In this document: positions 22,565 to 25,927 of the stretch, piece by piece
Numbering within the stretch: position 1 is the stretch's first letter
Layout: the number at the start of each line of letters is the position of its first letter
DNA from: JABILX01 sp041648305
GTDB lineage: Bacteria > Patescibacteriota > Gracilibacteria > UBA1369 > LOWO2-01-FULL-3
Assembly (NCBI GenBank): GCA_041648305.1
Contig: JBAZPI010000008.1
Location: 1 to 25,927 of the forward strand
Reading direction: 5' to 3'
DNA length: 25,927 bases
Translations under genes and position numbers: made by a program
The notes under the pieces: model-generated
The model's database searches: none
The model's input: the letters and a program-made list of their open reading frames with translations, nothing else
Told to the model about the DNA's origin: nothing

Positions 22565-22593
22565 CTGAAATGTTTTTTAGTTTCAGTTTTTTT
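22565..22593 (+). terminator. Rho-independent terminator after rseP
   Basis: CTGAAA (22565-22570) pairs with TTTCAG (22581-22586), followed by seven T. A 12-bp palindrome ACAAGATCTTGT (22594-22605) and another T8 tract follow closely. The rest of the 301-bp gap before dnaA has no DnaA-box cluster and no clear -35/-10 pair; only TTAAC precedes the start. Confidence 0.7.
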
Positions 22594-22806
22594 ACAAGAT
22601 CTTGTGTTTTGGGGATTTTTTTTGTCGATATGTTGATTGGCTCGGAGTGGGGAATTTAGCGCTTGAATGGGGGGGGAAATGGTATTAATATTCGAAGCCC
22701 ACGGAGATGGACGGAAGGAAAATTTTAGGGCTTTTCTTTCTAGGGTCACTCTTAAGGCTTGGGCAAAGCTTGTGGGACAATTTTTTGGGCATTTAACTTC
22801 ATTCCG

Positions 22807-24222
22807 ATGACTAATCTAAAAGACATGTGGGTTTCTGTTTTGACTCGTATCGAACCTACCATGCAGAGGACTAATTTTGTGACGTGGTTTCAGAATACCT
22901 CTTTGGTCGAAGTGAAGGAAACTTCTGCCGGCAGGGTCGCTGTCGTCGGGGTTCCCACTGCTTTTGCGAGGGATTGGATTATCGGGAAATATAGAATTAA
23001 AGTTTTGCAGGCTGTTCAGGAAGTTGACGGGGAGATCAAGGATCTTGAATTTGATATTGTTAGCGCCGGCGGGCTTGATGTTTCTCAAATTTCTTCAAGG
23101 CCTGAGAAAAAGGTTCGCAAAGTTAGAAACAAACCCGAAATCAACCTTGGAAATGGTTTGAGGAGCAAGATGTTGAATAACAGATATACTTTGAGTAGTT
23201 TTATCGCCGGTCAGGAGAATAGGCTTCCTCATGCTGCTGCTACTGCGGTTGCCAATATGCCCGGAGGGATCTATAACCCGATGTATATTTATGGCGGAGT
23301 TGGTTTGGGAAAGACTCATTTGCTTCAGGCTATCGGGAATGCGATTTTGAAGGACGATCCGGAAAAAGTTGTCAGGTATATAACTGCCGAGAGATTTGTT
23401 TCCGAAGTTGTCGAATCAATCAAGCGCGGGGAGATGAATAGGTTTAAAGGACATTATCGTGACGTTGACGTGCTTTTGCTTGATGATGTCCAGTTTTTTG
23501 CGAAGAAGAAATCCAGCGAGCAAGAATTCTTTCATACTTTCGACGAATTATATGATTCAAATAAGCAAATTGTTTTGACTTCCGACAGACCGCCGTCCGA
23601 GCTTGAAGATTTGGACAAGAGAATTACGACCAGGTTTGGGATGGGAATGGTGACGGAGATTTTGATGCCTGAGTTTGAGACCAGGGTTGCGATTTTGCAG
23701 CAGAAAGCTGCGGAGGCCGGAATGCTTATCGATCCTGAAGTTTTGGAATTTATCGCTGCGAATGTGACGACCAGCATCAGGGAGCTTGAGGGAGTTTTGA
23801 GGCAGGTTATAACCGAGGCTCAGATCGATGATAGGGTTCCGACCGTGAAAAGCGCCGTTGAAGTGTTTAGAAAGTTGTATAGAGCCAAAGAAATAATCGG
23901 TTATGATATTGAGAAAAAGAGACTTGATAGGTCTATAATGACATCTCAGGATGTTATGGAGGCTGTTTCTTGTTATTACAGAGTTACTGTGGGTGAATTG
24001 ACCGGGGAAGTGCGAAAGAAGGAGGTCATGGTTCCGAGACAGGTTTGTATGTACATAATCAGGCATGAGCTTGATGAGTCTTTTGAGAAAATCGGGGAGG
24101 ATTTTGGCGGGAGAATGCATACTACTGTGATGAACGCTTGTAACAGAATTTTGAAAAAATTGAAAAAAGACTCTAGATTGGTGAGGGATATAAATGCTAT
24201 AAAGAAGGAGATTGGACTGTAA
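22807..24222 (+). CDS. dnaA: Chromosomal replication initiator DnaA
   Basis: A 471-residue initiator read from the ATG at 22807. An in-frame ATG at 22759 would add 16 residues, and is less likely because TTAAC lies 9 nt before 22807. Domain I is MTNLKDMWVSVLTRIEPTMQ. The AAA+ domain has Walker A GGVGLGKTH (163-171) and Walker B VLLLDDVQF (222-230). The arginine-finger region is KRITTRFGMGM. The C-terminal DNA-binding domain reads FEKIGEDFGGRMHTTVMNA, where nearly all DnaAs have GGRDHTTV; the Asp is Met437 here. dnaN is not next to it. The FecR-domain gene follows after 12 bp. Confidence 0.97.
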   Translation: MTNLKDMWVSVLTRIEPTMQRTNFVTWFQNTSLVEVKETSAGRVAVVGVPTAFARDWIIGKYRIKVLQAVQEVDGEIKDLEFDIVSAGGLDVSQISSRPEKKVRKVRNKPEINLGNGLRSKMLNNRYTLSSFIAGQENRLPHAAATAVANMPGGIYNPMYIYGGVGLGKTHLLQAIGNAILKDDPEKVVRYITAERFVSEVVESIKRGEMNRFKGHYRDVDVLLLDDVQFFAKKKSSEQEFFHTFDELYDSNKQIVLTSDRPPSELEDLDKRITTRFGMGMVTEILMPEFETRVAILQQKAAEAGMLIDPEVLEFIAANVTTSIRELEGVLRQVITEAQIDDRVPTVKSAVEVFRKLYRAKEIIGYDIEKKRLDRSIMTSQDVMEAVSCYYRVTVGELTGEVRKKEVMVPRQVCMYIIRHELDESFEKIGEDFGGRMHTTVMNACNRILKKLKKDSRLVRDINAIKKEIGL

Positions 24223-24234
24223 TCTAAGGGGATA

Positions 24235-25500
24235 ATGGAAAGATATTACTACGACCAGCGCAGACTCTCTTCTCGCGGGCACGGTCCCGGTGGCGGTACT
24301 TTTAAATTTATTTTTCCTTTTTTACTGCTGATTGTGATTGGCATTATGGCTGTTTTTGGGTTAAAGCTGATTTATTCTTATTTTTTGGCAGGGGACAAGG
24401 ATGCGGTTTTTTTGTATGTTGTGGAGGGGCAAGCTCAGATTAAGTTGTGGGGAACGGAAGATTACGTGAAGGCTTATGATGGGACTCGGATTTTGCAGGG
24501 GGATGAGGTTTTTGTTGCGAAAGATTCCAGGGTTGTTGTTGAGTTTTTTGATGGAACGATTGTGCGTTTGGCCGGTGGAACCGATGTTGTGTTTAATGAA
24601 ATTTATAAGGACAGGTCCGGTTTGGAGGTGCAGGTTGTTTTAGCGAGCGGGGATGTTTGGGTGAATAAAACTTCTCTTTCGGGGGCAAATACCAATTTTT
24701 ACGTTTTGACCGATAATGTGCTGGTTCAACCTGTCGAGGTTGGGGCGATTTTTGGTGTTGGGAATGTGGGTGGGATTGAAGTGGTTCGAGTTGTACGTGG
24801 GAGTGTGGATATTGATGTCTATAGTGAGAACGGAGGGACTACCGTTGATCATATTACTGTTGAGGAGGGGAGTCAGGCTTTGTTTGATCGGGAAAAGCTG
24901 GAGCGATTTTGGAAGTTTCAGGCGCCGAATGTTGTTGAGGATATAAGTGTTAGGTTTGTGGAATCTCCCTGGTATGTGTGGAATTTGATTGAGGATGAGG
25001 AACCGACGGATTTTGGAGTCGAGGAGGTTGCGGTTGAAGTCGTGTCTCAGGTTGAGGAGACTCCTGCTGAACAGCCTGCGGAGCAGCCGGAGCAGCCCGC
25101 AGAACAGCCGGAAGTGTCGCCAGAGCCTAAAGCGCAGCCGGTTTTGAATCTTGGGCCTTTGACTACTCCTGTTATTACTGAGGTAAATGGTGTCGCTTGG
25201 ACTTCGGATATGTTTGAAGAGGGATTAAAAGTCCAAGGTGAGCCGATTAAGGTTGAAGGGAATGTGAGCGGGGCATCGAGTTTGTTTGTTAACGGATATC
25301 AGCTTCAAAAGTTTGAATCGAGAGAGGGTCAGGAATCTTTTGTGTATTGGATGAAGGAAGAATATGTGAATTTGGTTTCTGGTGAAAATGTTTATGAAGT
25401 TTATGCTTTGGCTCCGGATGGAACGAGGAGTAATAGTGTGTTTTTTAAGGTGATTTATGAGCCGAAGGCGGAGGAAGCAACGGATGATTTTTCAGGTTGA
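24235..25500 (+). CDS. FecR-domain membrane protein with C-terminal Ig-like region
   Basis: A 421-residue protein. A basic cytoplasmic N-terminus (MERYYYDQRRLSSRGHG) precedes one membrane helix (about 24-50). A FecR-like domain follows (about 58-165: FLYVVEGQAQIKLWG, GTRILQGDEVFVAKDSRVVVEF, DGTIVRLAGGTDVVF, LASGDVWV). Next comes a linker with AEQPEQ repeats (about 273-292), then a C-terminal beta-rich region (about 312-410) resembling bacterial Ig-like folds. FecR domains occur in anti-sigma factors and in surface proteins of CPR bacteria; no sigma factor is nearby, so a structural or sensing role is inferred. It is one of the few genes with a Shine-Dalgarno-like site (AAGGGG, 4 nt from the ATG). 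It is probably co-transcribed with dnaA. Confidence 0.85.
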   Translation: MERYYYDQRRLSSRGHGPGGGTFKFIFPFLLLIVIGIMAVFGLKLIYSYFLAGDKDAVFLYVVEGQAQIKLWGTEDYVKAYDGTRILQGDEVFVAKDSRVVVEFFDGTIVRLAGGTDVVFNEIYKDRSGLEVQVVLASGDVWVNKTSLSGANTNFYVLTDNVLVQPVEVGAIFGVGNVGGIEVVRVVRGSVDIDVYSENGGTTVDHITVEEGSQALFDREKLERFWKFQAPNVVEDISVRFVESPWYVWNLIEDEEPTDFGVEEVAVEVVSQVEETPAEQPAEQPEQPAEQPEVSPEPKAQPVLNLGPLTTPVITEVNGVAWTSDMFEEGLKVQGEPIKVEGNVSGASSLFVNGYQLQKFESREGQESFVYWMKEEYVNLVSGENVYEVYALAPDGTRSNSVFFKVIYEPKAEEATDDFSG

Positions 25501-25503
25501 CGG

Positions 25504-25540
25504 GACTGCACCGTGTCTGCTGCCAGGCGGGCGTGCAGTC
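25504..25540 (+). terminator. Hairpin after FecR-domain gene
   Basis: GACTGCAC (25504-25511) pairs perfectly with GTGCAGTC (25533-25540) across a 21-nt loop. It begins 4 nt after the stop. No T-tract follows. Confidence 0.5.
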
Positions 25541-25564
25541 GGCTTCAGATTGGGATTTTCCAAA

Positions 25565-25593
25565 TTGACAGATCCACGGGTTAGTCGTACAAT
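25565..25593 (+). promoter_or_regulatory. Promoter of terminal small gene
   Basis: Perfect TTGACA (25565-25570), 17-bp spacer, TACAAT (25588-25593). The first ATG of the next ORF is only 3 nt beyond, too close for a normal transcript to include it. Confidence 0.8.
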
Positions 25594-25596
25594 TCG

Positions 25597-25905
25597 ATGC
25601 CTAGTGCTAGTGACTTTAATTCTATGGTTGAGAAGGATGGGCGCGAGCCTGATGAAAATAAGGAGGGGCAGGTGTTGTCTCCCGATGGGATTCCCCCCGT
25701 TGTTCCTGTCGAAATCACTCCTGTTACATTGGAGAATGTCGATCAGACGGTAGATCAGGTTGTTGGTTGGCTGAGAGAAGATTTTGCCAGAAATCCTAAA
25801 CAGTTTTTTGGCGAGAATCCTGTTGATACAAAGAAGAAGCCGGTTTCTTATGATGAGTTGGCAAGAGCTAAAAAGGCACGAGTTTTTAGGTACCTGAAAT
25901 GTTAA
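25597..25905 (+). CDS. Small soluble protein of unknown function
   Basis: 102 codons from the first ATG, complete to TAA. I do not recognise it. It has an acidic N-terminus, a Pro/Val-rich middle (GIPPVVPVEITPVTLENVDQ), then a helical basic end (VVGWLREDFARNPKQFFGE, DELARAKKARVFRYLKC). There is no membrane segment. The -10 box ends 3 nt before the ATG at 25597, so transcription would begin inside the frame; the ATG at 25624 (MVEKDGREPDE, 93 residues) is then the more likely start. A strong promoter supports it as a real gene. Confidence 0.6.
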   Translation: MPSASDFNSMVEKDGREPDENKEGQVLSPDGIPPVVPVEITPVTLENVDQTVDQVVGWLREDFARNPKQFFGENPVDTKKKPVSYDELARAKKARVFRYLKC

Positions 25906-25927
25906 TTTGCTGTATTTGAAAAGAGAA

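Noticed and set aside
22506..22806. Replication origin next to dnaA
   Set aside because: No cluster of TTATCCACA-like boxes and no AT-rich unwinding tract; only terminator-like hairpins are seen.

Overview
The window is about 26 kb of compact bacterial chromosome carrying some 23 protein genes. It suggests a Patescibacteria (CPR) genome, possibly of the Peregrinibacteria type. Reasons are: many exported proteins with one N-terminal membrane anchor, an SLH protein, no outer-membrane genes, RNase Y, a reduced pyrH-frr-rseP cluster, and few Shine-Dalgarno sites. TGA serves as a stop (for example at 12702-12704 and 25498-25500) and is not seen inside conserved genes, so this is not a UGA-glycine lineage. 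The taxonomic placement is inference.

Layout. Positions 44-4853 (minus strand) hold a dikinase-like enzyme overlapping a membrane protein with two rhodanese domains, then a P-loop kinase/dCMP deaminase fusion. Positions 5253-9187 (plus) hold an HNH nuclease-like protein, a YhhQ-type queuosine-precursor transporter, an AI-2E family permease and an SLH protein. Positions 9207-12128 (minus) hold a CcdA-DsbA thiol-redox operon, a lamin-tail-domain protein, and a REP-associated (RAYT) transposase next to a 70-bp tandem array of palindromes. Positions 12318-16552 (plus) hold a small unknown gene, rny, and groES-groEL under a CIRCE operator. A complete 841-bp IS5/IS427-type element follows. Positions 17713-25905 (plus) hold a cysteine-rich exported protein, a hairpin-rich leader with a 14-codon ORF, a tail-anchored protein, pyrH, frr, rseP, dnaA, a FecR-domain protein and a small unknown gene.

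How it fits together. The housekeeping genes cover RNA decay (rny), chaperonin, UMP kinase, ribosome recycling, intramembrane proteolysis and replication initiation. The accessory genes mostly concern the cell surface. CcdA/DsbA could supply disulfides to extracytoplasmic proteins such as the eight-cysteine protein at 17713-18732.

Most notable signals. (1) Seven genes carry TTAAC exactly 9-12 nt before their start codon instead of a Shine-Dalgarno site, while at least two others look leaderless. (2) The RAYT gene runs directly into its own palindromes. (3) A run of hairpins lies ahead of a short ORF that has one of the few strong Shine-Dalgarno sites in the window. (4) DnaA has Met in place of the DNA-contacting Asp of its GGRDHTTV motif, and no DnaA-box cluster is visible beside it. 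(5) Three unrelated membrane proteins contain 12-bp, four-residue coding tandem repeats.
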